DNA of 12,159 nucleotides from Chitinophagaceae bacterium (GCA_003456175.1 DMPB01000044.1:5571-17729); one strand, 5' to 3'. Shown: positions 1 through 7,182, counted from the first letter of the stretch. The notes: a model not told the origin generated them from the sequence alone. Program-made: numbers and translations.

Positions 1-9
1 AAATAGCAA

Positions 10-42
10 GTTGTTAGCATTACTTGCCAGCATCTATATTTG
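10..42 (+). promoter_or_regulatory. Putative Bacteroidota promoter for the deacetylase gene
   Basis: TATATTTG at 35-42 fits the Bacteroidota -7 consensus TAnnTTTG exactly. GTTG at 10-13 lies 21 bases upstream, within the usual 19-21 spacing, and is one base from the -33 consensus TTTG. Transcription would start around 48-50, just ahead of the ATG codons at 54 and 60, giving a very short leader. The -33 match is imperfect and the region is AT-rich, so a chance match is possible. Confidence 0.35.
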
Positions 43-53
43 TTGCATATTTT

Positions 54-890
54 ATGTTTATGAGTTCCGCTGATAGTAGCGATGGTCGAAAATGGTTTAC
101 TTCCATTGCTTTTGTAGGGTTGTTGATGGCGAGTTGTAATGCTGCCGAAACCAAAGTTGATACTGCTAATCTACCTGTTATAGATACTCCTGCTGTTGCA
201 AAGCCCAAAATGGCAACCTCGGCACCTGCAAATGCTACGTATGTGTATTTGAGTTTTGATGATGGTCCGCAACCGGGCACAATGGCTTGTTATAAAGTTT
301 GTAAATCACTTGGGGTTCCTGCTACTTTTTACATGATTGGTATTCACTTAGCCGATAAGCGTTCTATCAGTTGGTACGATTCTGTAAGGGCCGAGCCTAG
401 TTTTTTAATTGCCAATCATAGCAATACGCATGCATATCGGAATAGATATACCACTTATTATACGAACCCTGATTCGGCTTTAGCAGATTTTATGAAAGCC
501 GATCAACGCTTACAAGTGCCTTATAAAATAGCACGCTTTCCGGGTAATAATGCTTGGGCATTGCAGGGTAAGTTTAGAACTACCAAGCTTACACGTGCCT
601 TAGCTCGTGCTATGGATAGCGTTGGTTATCAGGTGCTCGGTTGGGATGTAGAATGGCGGTTTAAGGGCGGCGATATGCCGGTACAATCAGTAGATGGGTT
701 GCTGGCAGAACTAGATGCTGTTGTAAAACGTAAAGAATTATTTACCGCAAGGCACATTGTGATACTAGCACATGATCGCATGTTTAGAAGAGCTGAAGAT
801 GCCGCTAAATTGAAAGCTTTTATTGAAAAGCTACAAGCACGTAACTATGTTTTTGCAACCATGGATCAATACCCGGGCGTGAAAAAGTAG
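54..890 (+). CDS. Polysaccharide deacetylase (NodB fold) lipoprotein
   Basis: Probable carbohydrate-esterase family 4 enzyme that removes N-acetyl (or O-acetyl) groups from a cell-envelope or extracellular glycan. From the ATG at 54 it has 278 residues. The N-terminus has a polar stretch, a hydrophobic core (FTSIAFVGLL) and a lipobox ending MASC, with Cys28 as the likely lipidated residue, so it should sit in the periplasm or at the outer membrane. NodB motifs in order: SFDDGP (Asp69, Asp70), the metal-binding NHSNTH (His122, His126), RFPG (Arg161; the usual RPPY has Gly for Tyr), GWDVEW (Asp198, Trp201), and ILAH (His240). All catalytic and metal-binding positions are present. The start is uncertain: an in-frame stop at 15-17 limits it to TTG 24, ATG 54 or ATG 60, and both ATGs keep the lipoprotein signal. 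It heads a same-strand cluster with a hydrolase and an outer-membrane barrel. The exact substrate (chitin oligomer, peptidoglycan, exopolysaccharide) cannot be read from the sequence. Confidence 0.9.
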   Translation: MFMSSADSSDGRKWFTSIAFVGLLMASCNAAETKVDTANLPVIDTPAVAKPKMATSAPANATYVYLSFDDGPQPGTMACYKVCKSLGVPATFYMIGIHLADKRSISWYDSVRAEPSFLIANHSNTHAYRNRYTTYYTNPDSALADFMKADQRLQVPYKIARFPGNNAWALQGKFRTTKLTRALARAMDSVGYQVLGWDVEWRFKGGDMPVQSVDGLLAELDAVVKRKELFTARHIVILAHDRMFRRAEDAAKLKAFIEKLQARNYVFATMDQYPGVKK

Positions 891-940
891 TGCTTTACCA
901 CTTTGTTATATAGCTTTACAGCTACACTTAACTAACTACT

Positions 941-1927
941 ATGCAACGAAAGTGGCGTGTAATGCTAGCGATTGTATTTGCGCTGGCAGCCGTTTATTTT
1001 TTGGGTCCTACTGCTGAACCGCTTAAATACGAGTTGCCTCAATTGCAATTGGCGAGTGAACCGAAGGCATTAGCGGCCTTTGTAGCACAACAAGAAGCTG
1101 CCCAACCAATAAAGCCTGATAATGAAGCCGAAATTGTTTGGGCGAACGATAGCATGCCTGAAAAAACAAAATATGCTATTGTGTATTTGCCAGGGTTTTC
1201 GGCAACGAAAAATGAGGCAGCTCCAGTACATAAAAATGTAGCGAAAGCTTTAGGTGCCAACATGTATTTGGCTAGGCTGCATGATCATGGATTAAATACG
1301 GAGGAACCTTTCTTGAATTTTAGTGCTGAACAATACTGGCAATCGGCAGTACAAGCTTTGGCCATTGGCGAGCAGTTAGGCGATAGCGTTATTTTAATGA
1401 GTACAAGTACTGGCGGAACGTTGGCCCTAATGCTGTGTGCCGATGAACGTATTAATAAAAAAATTGCTGGCAATATTATGCTTAGCCCTAATATTGCCAT
1501 TAACGATGGGGCTGCTTTTTTATTGAACAATCATTGGGGGCTACAAATTGCTAGAATGGTGCTTGGCGATAAATACATTTACAGCAGTGATCAACGCGAA
1601 GATTTTAAAAAATATTGGTACAGTAAATATCGTATAGAAGGTGCAGTGGGCTTGCAAGAGTTAATTGAAAGCAGCATGAATGTGAATACGTTTAAAAAAG
1701 TAAAGCAGCCCATGTTGATGTTGTACTATTATAAAAATGATACTGCTCAAGACAAAGTAGTTAAGGTAAGTGCTATGCTTGAAATGTTTGATAGGGTGGC
1801 TAGTGAAGTGAAAGTAAAACAAGCGTTGCCAAATGCTGGCGACCATGTGCTAGGTAATCCCATCAAATCAAAAGATATTGAGGGCGTACAAGCCGCTATT
1901 CTAACGTTTTGTAAGCGTTATCAGTAA
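941..1927 (+). CDS. Membrane-anchored alpha/beta hydrolase
   Basis: An alpha/beta-hydrolase-fold protein of 328 residues, probably an esterase or lipase-like enzyme. Residues 7-24 form one hydrophobic segment after basic residues, which suggests a signal anchor with the enzyme in the periplasm. LPGF at 83-86 fits the strand-3 oxyanion loop. The nucleophile elbow reads S-T-S-T-G-G (154-159), with Ser156 as nucleophile; the first Gly of the usual GxSxG is Ser here. Asp271 in QDKVV fits the acid position and His302 in GDHVLG the catalytic His, so a full triad can be assigned. LHDHG at 113-117 is another typical loop. It starts 50 bases after the deacetylase, and its stop overlaps the start of the barrel gene in TAATG, so the two are probably co-translated. 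The substrate is unknown; acyl or acetyl groups on the glycan handled by the neighbouring deacetylase would be a guess. Confidence 0.85.
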   Translation: MQRKWRVMLAIVFALAAVYFLGPTAEPLKYELPQLQLASEPKALAAFVAQQEAAQPIKPDNEAEIVWANDSMPEKTKYAIVYLPGFSATKNEAAPVHKNVAKALGANMYLARLHDHGLNTEEPFLNFSAEQYWQSAVQALAIGEQLGDSVILMSTSTGGTLALMLCADERINKKIAGNIMLSPNIAINDGAAFLLNNHWGLQIARMVLGDKYIYSSDQREDFKKYWYSKYRIEGAVGLQELIESSMNVNTFKKVKQPMLMLYYYKNDTAQDKVVKVSAMLEMFDRVASEVKVKQALPNAGDHVLGNPIKSKDIEGVQAAILTFCKRYQ

Positions 1928-3009
1928 TGCGTTACCTCATAATTATCATTTGCTGCTGCTATCAACAAGTATATGCTCAGCAAAATATACCAGCCGATAC
2001 GCCTGTGTTACAGTGGAGTGGTTATGCCGAAGTATATTGGCAGTATAATGCGAACAAACCCACTACCAATGCACAAGCTCCTTTTGTATATAGCCATCAT
2101 CGGTTGAATGAGGTTGCTGTTAATCTTGCTTTTGTAGCTGCTAAGTATGCATCGAAACGTTACCGAGCTAATCTGGCATTGGCTACGGGTACTTACATGA
2201 ATGCCAATTATGCTAGTGAGCCAGGGGTGTTACAATACGTATATGAGGCCAACGTAGGTGTACGTATTGATAAGCAAGGCCGATGGTGGATTGATGCTGG
2301 CATTATGCCTTCACACATTGGTTTTGAAATGGCTACGAGTAAAAACTGTTGGGCGTTAACACGTAGTATGAGTGCTGATAATAGTCCGTATTACGAAGCT
2401 GGTGCAAAGCTTAGTTATACCAGCAATAATCAAAAATGGCAAATGGCTTTTTTGTTGTTGAACGGCTGGCAACGAATTCAAAGAGTAGCAGGCAATAGTA
2501 CCCCTGCCTTTGGCACGCAAGTAACCTATACGCCTAATACAACCATAACGCTTAACAGTAGTACGTATATAGGCAACGATTTTCCAGATAGCACGGCTAG
2601 GTGGCGTTACTTTCATAACTTCTACAGCATTATACAATTACATAAAAAATGGGCGATAACTGCGGGTGTTGATATTGGTGCACAACAAGCTGCCGAACAA
2701 AAATCGCAATTACATACATGGTGGAATACTGTAGTGTTATTACAATACAAGGCTAATCATCAATTAAGTTACTGCTTGCGAGGCGAGCATTTTAGCGATC
2801 CTCAAAAGATACAGCTTGCAACAGGCTTACCTTACGGTGCAACGATAGATGGCCTTTCGGCAAATGTTGATTATGCCATTACACCAAGTGTGCATTGGCG
2901 TACCGAAGTTAAATGGATGCAAAGTAATACAGCCGTTTTTCAAAAGCTAACCCAAGCATTAACAAGGCAGCAAGTTACCATGGCAACAAGTATTGCTGTT
3001 GATTTATAA
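1927..3009 (+). CDS. Outer-membrane beta-barrel protein, BBP2/porin-like
   Basis: 360 residues with an N-terminal signal peptide (hydrophobic 3-12, likely cleavage after VYA at 17). The mature part alternates polar and hydrophobic residues, is rich in aromatics, and has no soluble-domain motif, as expected for a beta-barrel. The region IDAGIMPSHIGFE (122-134) followed by LTRSMSADNSPYYEAGAKL (144-162) strongly resembles the conserved core of the Bacteroidota putative beta-barrel porin-2 (BBP2) family as I remember it. The start GYAEVYWQYN at 32-41 also fits that family. It probably forms a pore for small solutes or products; specificity cannot be inferred. The ATG shares one base with the hydrolase stop. 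Transcription runs straight into the convergent glycosyltransferase gene five bases away, with no hairpin terminator visible. Confidence 0.85.
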   Translation: MRYLIIIICCCYQQVYAQQNIPADTPVLQWSGYAEVYWQYNANKPTTNAQAPFVYSHHRLNEVAVNLAFVAAKYASKRYRANLALATGTYMNANYASEPGVLQYVYEANVGVRIDKQGRWWIDAGIMPSHIGFEMATSKNCWALTRSMSADNSPYYEAGAKLSYTSNNQKWQMAFLLLNGWQRIQRVAGNSTPAFGTQVTYTPNTTITLNSSTYIGNDFPDSTARWRYFHNFYSIIQLHKKWAITAGVDIGAQQAAEQKSQLHTWWNTVVLLQYKANHQLSYCLRGEHFSDPQKIQLATGLPYGATIDGLSANVDYAITPSVHWRTEVKWMQSNTAVFQKLTQALTRQQVTMATSIAVDL

Positions 3010-3014
3010 AATTA

Positions 3015-4076
3015 CTAATAGCCCAAGAGCCAAGTATCGTCGTAAGCATTGCCAATATAATTTCCTTGCGTTGTATGTACTGTTGTTTTAGTTTGTGCCA
3101 TTTCCATGGCGCGGCTCACTATGGTATGCGTCGGAAGAAAATAGCTATTCTGAGTAGTGTTAGGTTGTAACAGCCAATCATTTACCGTAAGGTGAAATTG
3201 TGCATTCATGGTAGGAACAATGGTAACACCCAATTGTGCTAAAGCAGCTGCATTGCATAATTGCTCATATTGACCTTTAATGGGCAAACAAAGTATTTTT
3301 TTGTTGAGGTACATAGCTTCGGCCGGTGTTTCAAAGCCTGCTCCCGTAATTACCCCAGAGCAATGTATTAAACTTTCTGTAAATGCCTTATTGCTTACTG
3401 GCTGCAACAGTACGTTGTGTAATTTTTGTGCGGTTGATACCTCTTTTGAAAATACATGAAACTCGTAGTTGGGCAGTTGAAATAAATGCGGTAATAGCGC
3501 TGCATTGCTGTAATGACCAAGATACACCGTAATATGTCCGTGATTTTTCGGCTTACTTTCAACAATAGCATTTTTAATAACGGGCGGTAGGATAAAATGA
3601 TCGTAAGGTTGAAAATGTAAGCCTATATATTGTGTTGCAGCAGCGTAGTTGCGTAGTATAAATTCTCCCATGATGTTTTGCTTTTTAGGCCGTGGCGTTT
3701 TGCTGCTTTGAAAGCTTGCCTGATGACCAATTTGTACGCTTGGCACACGTTGTAATTTGCAAGCTAGTGCTGTAACACAATCGAAATCATTGATGATAAG
3801 ATCATACGCCTTTACAGGCAAATGCATTGCCTGATTCCATAAGGTGAAAGGGTTGCAATGCTGCAGCATTTTTGCATAATGTAAGCCGCCGTAATTCCCG
3901 TAAAATAAGCTTAAACCTTTACTACGATACGTAACATTGAAAGGCACTGAAAGCGAGCTGTTGCTGCCACTTAGCAATACATATACTTGGCCGTATGCTT
4001 GTAAATAGGGCATGAGTTCAATAGCACGTGCAATATGACCGTTGCCCGTTGCTTGTATGCTATATAAAATTTTCAT
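3015..4076 (-). CDS. GT-B glycosyltransferase, MJ1255/MurG-like
   Basis: 353 residues resembling the GT-B fold family that includes MurG-like and MJ1255/VC2487-type proteins (glycosyltransferase family 1/28-like). It likely transfers a sugar from a nucleotide-sugar donor to a lipid or other acceptor at the cytoplasmic face of the inner membrane. The N-terminal MKILYSIQATGNGHIAR has the glycine-rich GxGH loop (GNGH 11-14) typical of the acceptor domain. The C-terminal domain carries GAGFETPAEA (245-254) followed by LPIKGQYEQLCNAA (264-277), the donor-binding signature seen in MurG and related enzymes. There is no signal peptide or clear membrane helix. The gene starts 4 bases after the metallophosphoesterase stop codon and is almost certainly co-transcribed with it, which suggests a shared glycolipid pathway. 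Donor and acceptor are unknown. About 35 residues after the Rossmann core are rich in Thr, Asn and Tyr and not recognisable. Confidence 0.8.
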   Translation of the reverse strand: MKILYSIQATGNGHIARAIELMPYLQAYGQVYVLLSGSNSSLSVPFNVTYRSKGLSLFYGNYGGLHYAKMLQHCNPFTLWNQAMHLPVKAYDLIINDFDCVTALACKLQRVPSVQIGHQASFQSSKTPRPKKQNIMGEFILRNYAAATQYIGLHFQPYDHFILPPVIKNAIVESKPKNHGHITVYLGHYSNAALLPHLFQLPNYEFHVFSKEVSTAQKLHNVLLQPVSNKAFTESLIHCSGVITGAGFETPAEAMYLNKKILCLPIKGQYEQLCNAAALAQLGVTIVPTMNAQFHLTVNDWLLQPNTTQNSYFLPTHTIVSRAMEMAQTKTTVHTTQGNYIGNAYDDTWLLGY

Positions 4077-4080
4077 GTTG

Positions 4081-4965
4081 TTAGAAGCTGGGTTGTATTG
4101 TATTCGGTTGTATGCCTGTACTGGCTACAAGTGTGTTTAGTAACACATTGATATCGTCGGGTATTACATTTAAGCGAGGTGGTTTATTATCGAACTTGGT
4201 GGTGTAATTATCATGATAATCTTTCGCGTTAAAATGATAAATGCTCCACGCATTTTGTTGAAACTCTAATGCTGTTAAATTTTCAATCCAATCGCCGCTG
4301 TTTAAATAGGTAACGCTGCCTTTATCTGTTGTGATTGTACGTTGCTGTGGCTGGTGAATATGTCCGCAAATCACATAGTCATAACCTTTTTCAATGGCAA
4401 GTTCTGCGGCAGTTTGCTCAAAGTCGGCAATCCAGCGAACCGCTTTTTTTACGCCATTTTTTACGCGTTTGCTAAGGCTCATTTTTTCTTTACCAAGTAG
4501 CTTTAACAGCCAGTTAATACAGCTATTAAGTATAATTAGTAAGTCGTAGCCTTTACCGCCAAGTTTGGCAAGTAGTTTAGCACTGCCTTTGGTAGTAGCA
4601 TCGAAAACATCGCCATGAAAAATCCACGTCATTTTGCCATCTATTTCCATTACTACCTTGTCTGTTAGCTGAAAGTTACCCAACTGTACATCAGCATATC
4701 TGCGAAGCATTTCATCGTGGTTGCCTGTTATGTATATCACCCGCGTTCCATTTGCCATAAGGCTAAATACTTCTTTTATTACTTGCATGTGGCTTGGTGG
4801 GAAGTAGCGTTTACTAAACTGCCAACCATCTATAATATCTCCGTTGAGTACTAAAATTTGTGGTTGAATACTTTTTAGGTAATGTACCAATTCTGTTGCT
4901 TGACAACCATACGTGCCTAAGTGAACATCGCTGATAACAGAAATTGCGAGCTGCCTACGTTCCAT
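4081..4965 (-). CDS. Calcineurin-type metallophosphoesterase, LpxH/PlcP-like
   Basis: 294-residue metallophosphoesterase of the group usually labelled UDP-2,3-diacylglucosamine diphosphatase. All five metal-site blocks are present: DVH (Asp13, His15), GD (Asp43 in NGDIIDGW), GNHDE (Asn82, His83), HGD (His117) and GHIH (His202, His204). A hydrophobic stretch at 141-157 plus the basic segment that follows suggests membrane association, fitting a lipid substrate. Annotation pipelines would probably call it LpxH, which makes lipid X for lipid A synthesis. However, E. coli LpxH has GNRD where this has GNHD, and the longer C-terminus and NGDIIDGW block match the COG2908 branch that also contains PlcP, a cytoplasmic phospholipase C used in phosphate-starvation lipid remodelling. 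The glycosyltransferase directly downstream fits that second role. Metallophosphoesterase: very sure. Lipid substrate: likely. LpxH versus PlcP: undecided. The start ATG (minus strand, 4965) is followed at once by a strand leading into the DVH motif. Confidence 0.87.
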   Translation of the reverse strand: MERRQLAISVISDVHLGTYGCQATELVHYLKSIQPQILVLNGDIIDGWQFSKRYFPPSHMQVIKEVFSLMANGTRVIYITGNHDEMLRRYADVQLGNFQLTDKVVMEIDGKMTWIFHGDVFDATTKGSAKLLAKLGGKGYDLLIILNSCINWLLKLLGKEKMSLSKRVKNGVKKAVRWIADFEQTAAELAIEKGYDYVICGHIHQPQQRTITTDKGSVTYLNSGDWIENLTALEFQQNAWSIYHFNAKDYHDNYTTKFDNKPPRLNVIPDDINVLLNTLVASTGIQPNTIQPSF

Positions 4966-5018
4966 TACAGTGGTTTTTCAAAATTCCCTTGCTCATATTA
5001 ACATAATATTACGTGTGC

Positions 5019-5044
5019 ATGATGCTATGATGAAGGAATTATGA
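5019..5044 (-). promoter_or_regulatory. Three 11-bp-spaced TCAT repeats, possible response-regulator site
   Basis: On the minus strand TCAT occurs at 5044-5041, 5033-5030 and 5022-5019, exactly 11 bases apart, about 54-79 bases upstream of the metallophosphoesterase start. Seven-base units with four-base spacers and a TCAT core are the layout of a PhoB box (CTGTCAT repeats) in Proteobacteria. Here only the TCAT core matches; the first three bases of each unit are poorly conserved. An additional ATGA at 5027 shows the stretch is repetitive, so chance is a real alternative. Confidence 0.2.
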
Positions 5045-5106
5045 ACTAAAAGTTACTTACGTAAATAGAAAATACCGTTCATCACAAATTCAGAAAATTA
5101 GTTTTG

Positions 5107-5132
5107 GAAACTTTGGACGATAAAAAAGTTTC
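5107..5132. promoter_or_regulatory. Candidate TetR operator (26-bp dyad)
   Basis: GAAACTTT at 5107-5114 and AAAGTTTC at 5125-5132 are perfect 8-base inverted arms around a 10-base spacer. The dyad covers the -33 element (5112-5115) and most of the spacer of the promoter in front of the TetR gene. Size, symmetry and position are typical for a TetR-family operator that blocks RNA polymerase, so the regulator probably represses its own operon here. This is inferred from sequence only. Confidence 0.45.
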
Positions 5133-5142
5133 TCTAGTTTTG
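5112..5142 (+). promoter_or_regulatory. Bacteroidota-type promoter of the efflux operon
   Basis: TTTG at 5112-5115 and TAGTTTTG at 5135-5142 match both consensus elements (TTTG and TAnnTTTG) with the preferred 19-base spacing. Transcription should begin near 5149, leaving a leader of roughly 17 bases before the TetR ATG at 5166. A second TAGTTTTG at 5099-5106 lacks a properly spaced -33 element. No other promoter of this quality was found inside the operon, so this one likely drives all four efflux genes. Confidence 0.7.
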
Positions 5143-5165
5143 CTTCCGTTTTTAAATAGGTACAA

Positions 5166-5777
5166 ATGGATGTGAAGGAAAGAATACGTGAAAAAGCAAA
5201 AGAGCTGTTTTTCCGGTATGGCTTCAAGTCGGTTACCATGGATGAAATAGCCTCACAGCTTGGTATAAGCAAAAAAACGCTGTATCAGTATTATGGCGAT
5301 AAAGACATGTTTGTGGATGAGGTGATGGAAGGTGAGATGGAATGCATGCGAGCAGATTATCATGAAATGAAAGCAGCAGCTGAAAATGCTATTGATGAAT
5401 GCTTGCGTGATTTAGAATCGATGGAAGCGGTAATGAATACCATGAACCCTATTGTGGTGTTTGATTTAGAAAAGTTTTATCCAAAAACATTTGCAAAATT
5501 TAAACAGCATAAAAATACTTTTTGGCTAGAAGAGATTAGATCAAATATTGAACGTGGCCGATCTGAAGAATTATATCGTACCGATTTTGATATAGATATT
5601 ATTTCCAGATTCAGAATTGATGCGGCTTTCATCATGTTTAATCAAGAAATGTTCCCTTATCCTAAGTATAATTTGATGCAGGTAAGCAAAGAGATATATC
5701 TCCATTTTTTAAATGGAATAGTGTCTGCTAAAGGCAAGAAAATTTTAGATAAATACATCGCCAAGCGTAATAAATAA
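5166..5777 (+). CDS. TetR/AcrR-family transcriptional regulator
   Basis: 203 residues with the standard TetR layout. Helix 1 (KERIREKAKELFFRYGF, 4-20) is followed by the helix-turn-helix TMDEIASQLG (24-33) and recognition helix ISKKTLYQYYGDKD (34-47), which is strongly family-typical. The remaining 150 residues are a helical, poorly conserved ligand and dimerisation domain (not recognisable further), including KTLYQYY-adjacent acidic and Met-rich stretches. It is the first gene of the efflux operon, 23 bases before the TolC-like gene, an arrangement common in Bacteroidota. Most likely it represses the operon until a toxic compound or pump substrate binds. The dyad at 5107-5132 is the candidate operator. 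The ATG at 5166 sits about 17 bases from the predicted transcription start and directly precedes helix 1, so the start is well supported. Confidence 0.94.
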   Translation: MDVKERIREKAKELFFRYGFKSVTMDEIASQLGISKKTLYQYYGDKDMFVDEVMEGEMECMRADYHEMKAAAENAIDECLRDLESMEAVMNTMNPIVVFDLEKFYPKTFAKFKQHKNTFWLEEIRSNIERGRSEELYRTDFDIDIISRFRIDAAFIMFNQEMFPYPKYNLMQVSKEIYLHFLNGIVSAKGKKILDKYIAKRNK

Positions 5778-5800
5778 CTTAATTAATCATAAACCCTTGT

Positions 5801-7147
5801 ATGAAATATGTAGTTCAATGCTTTTTACTATTGCTGCCAGCAATGGTATGGGCACAAGAAAAAGAAGAGAATTTAGTAACCGCACATGCGTTCACAATTG
5901 CCGATTGTATTGAATATGCCAAGCGGCATAATGTGCAAGTGAAAAATGCACTCTTAAATGTGCAAATTCAGCAACAAACCAATCGTAACATCACTAGTGC
6001 CGCTTTACCGACTATTTCTGGAAATGCTGCCTTTACAGATTATCTACAAATACCTGTATCGGTAATTCCGGGTGAGATATTTGGTGGTGCCCCTGGCTCG
6101 TTTGTACCAGTTCAGTTTGGTGTGAAGTACAACACTAATGTTGGTTTGAACTTGCAACAGTTGCTATTTGATGGTCAGGTTTTTGTTGGCTTACAAGCAC
6201 GTAAGGCTAGTATTGAATTTCAACAAAAAGCTTACGAAGTAACAGCGCAAGCGATTAGAGCTAATATCTACAAGATTTATTATCAGTTGGTAGCTGCTAA
6301 AACACAGTTAGAAATTTTAGATGCCAATATTGTAAGAGCAAAAAAGTTTGAATCAGATGCAAAGGCGCTCTATAAAAATGGGTTTGCTGAAAAGTTAGAT
6401 GCCGATAGGGCTGCTGTTCAGGTTGCAAATCTTGAAATGCAAAGAATGTCTGTGCAAACACAAATAGATAATGGTTATGTTGGTTTAAAGTTTTTAATGG
6501 GTATGCCTATTAAAGATTCTTTGTTGCTAACAGAAACCATCTCAGAAGATCAATTAAAAGAACAGTTACTTGATAATAATTACGATTATAACAATCGTCT
6601 AGAATATCAGTATGCTATGCTTGGTAAGCGATTGGGCGAATACAATGTTAAGCGTTACAAACTCGCTTACTTACCAACGGTAGCATTAAGTGGTACCTAT
6701 GTGCATCAAACACAACGTAATCAGTTTGATATGTTCAAGAAGGGAACACCTTGGTTTAATACCTCGATTATTGGTTTGAATATCTCAGTACCCATTTTCG
6801 ATGGTTTTGCTAAAGATGCTAACCTTAGAAAAGCAAAACTGGAGTTGCAACAAACTGAGAATAATATCGCTGATTTCAAAAATCAAGTAGATAATGAGGT
6901 GAAGCAAGCATATAACACTTACAAGAATGCAATTCTGATGTTAGATAATCTGAAAAAGAATAGCAACCTTGCTGAACAGGTATATCTACAAACAAAAAAG
7001 AAATTTGAAAGCGGACTCGCAAGCAACACAGATGTAACCAATACACAAGCAGATTTAATTACAGCACAAACCAATTACATCAATGCGATGTATACTGCCA
7101 TTATTGCTAAGGTAGATTACATGAAAGCAACCGGAAAATTACCATAA
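5801..7147 (+). CDS. TolC-family outer-membrane efflux protein
   Basis: 448-residue outer-membrane factor that forms the trimeric exit duct of the tripartite pump. Signal peptide residues 1-18 (hydrophobic 5-17, likely cut after VWA). The mature protein begins with FTIADCIEYAKRHN (31-44), typical of outer-membrane efflux proteins. The internal duplication of the family is visible: LLFDG (121-125) and PIFDG (331-335) each open a half, and each is followed by long amphipathic coiled-coil helices with a matching KFES/A-x-x-LYKNGFAEKLDADRA (182-204) and KFESGLASNTDVTNTQADL (401-419) signature. Length is normal for Bacteroidota members. It is followed 35 bases later by the adaptor gene. Fewer than 25 bases separate it from the regulator, with no terminator, so it belongs to the same transcript. 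Confidence 0.95.
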   Translation: MKYVVQCFLLLLPAMVWAQEKEENLVTAHAFTIADCIEYAKRHNVQVKNALLNVQIQQQTNRNITSAALPTISGNAAFTDYLQIPVSVIPGEIFGGAPGSFVPVQFGVKYNTNVGLNLQQLLFDGQVFVGLQARKASIEFQQKAYEVTAQAIRANIYKIYYQLVAAKTQLEILDANIVRAKKFESDAKALYKNGFAEKLDADRAAVQVANLEMQRMSVQTQIDNGYVGLKFLMGMPIKDSLLLTETISEDQLKEQLLDNNYDYNNRLEYQYAMLGKRLGEYNVKRYKLAYLPTVALSGTYVHQTQRNQFDMFKKGTPWFNTSIIGLNISVPIFDGFAKDANLRKAKLELQQTENNIADFKNQVDNEVKQAYNTYKNAILMLDNLKKNSNLAEQVYLQTKKKFESGLASNTDVTNTQADLITAQTNYINAMYTAIIAKVDYMKATGKLP

Positions 7148-7182
7148 CTAAATACTTAATCTTAAAAGAAAATAGCATTTAT

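Noticed and set aside
24..53. TTG start at 24 for the deacetylase
   Set aside because: It would add ten residues ahead of the signal peptide and lies upstream of the predicted transcription start near 48-50; the ATG codons at 54 and 60 fit better.
911..924. Small inverted repeat TAGCT-TTAC-AGCTA between deacetylase and hydrolase genes
   Set aside because: Only a 5-bp AT-rich stem with no following T-run, so not a terminator; the partial -7 match TAGCTTTA there has no -33 element at proper spacing.
4979..4986. Near -7 element (GAATTTTG on the minus strand) before the phosphoesterase gene
   Set aside because: The first consensus base is wrong and no TTTG lies 19-21 bases upstream, so it was not listed as a promoter.
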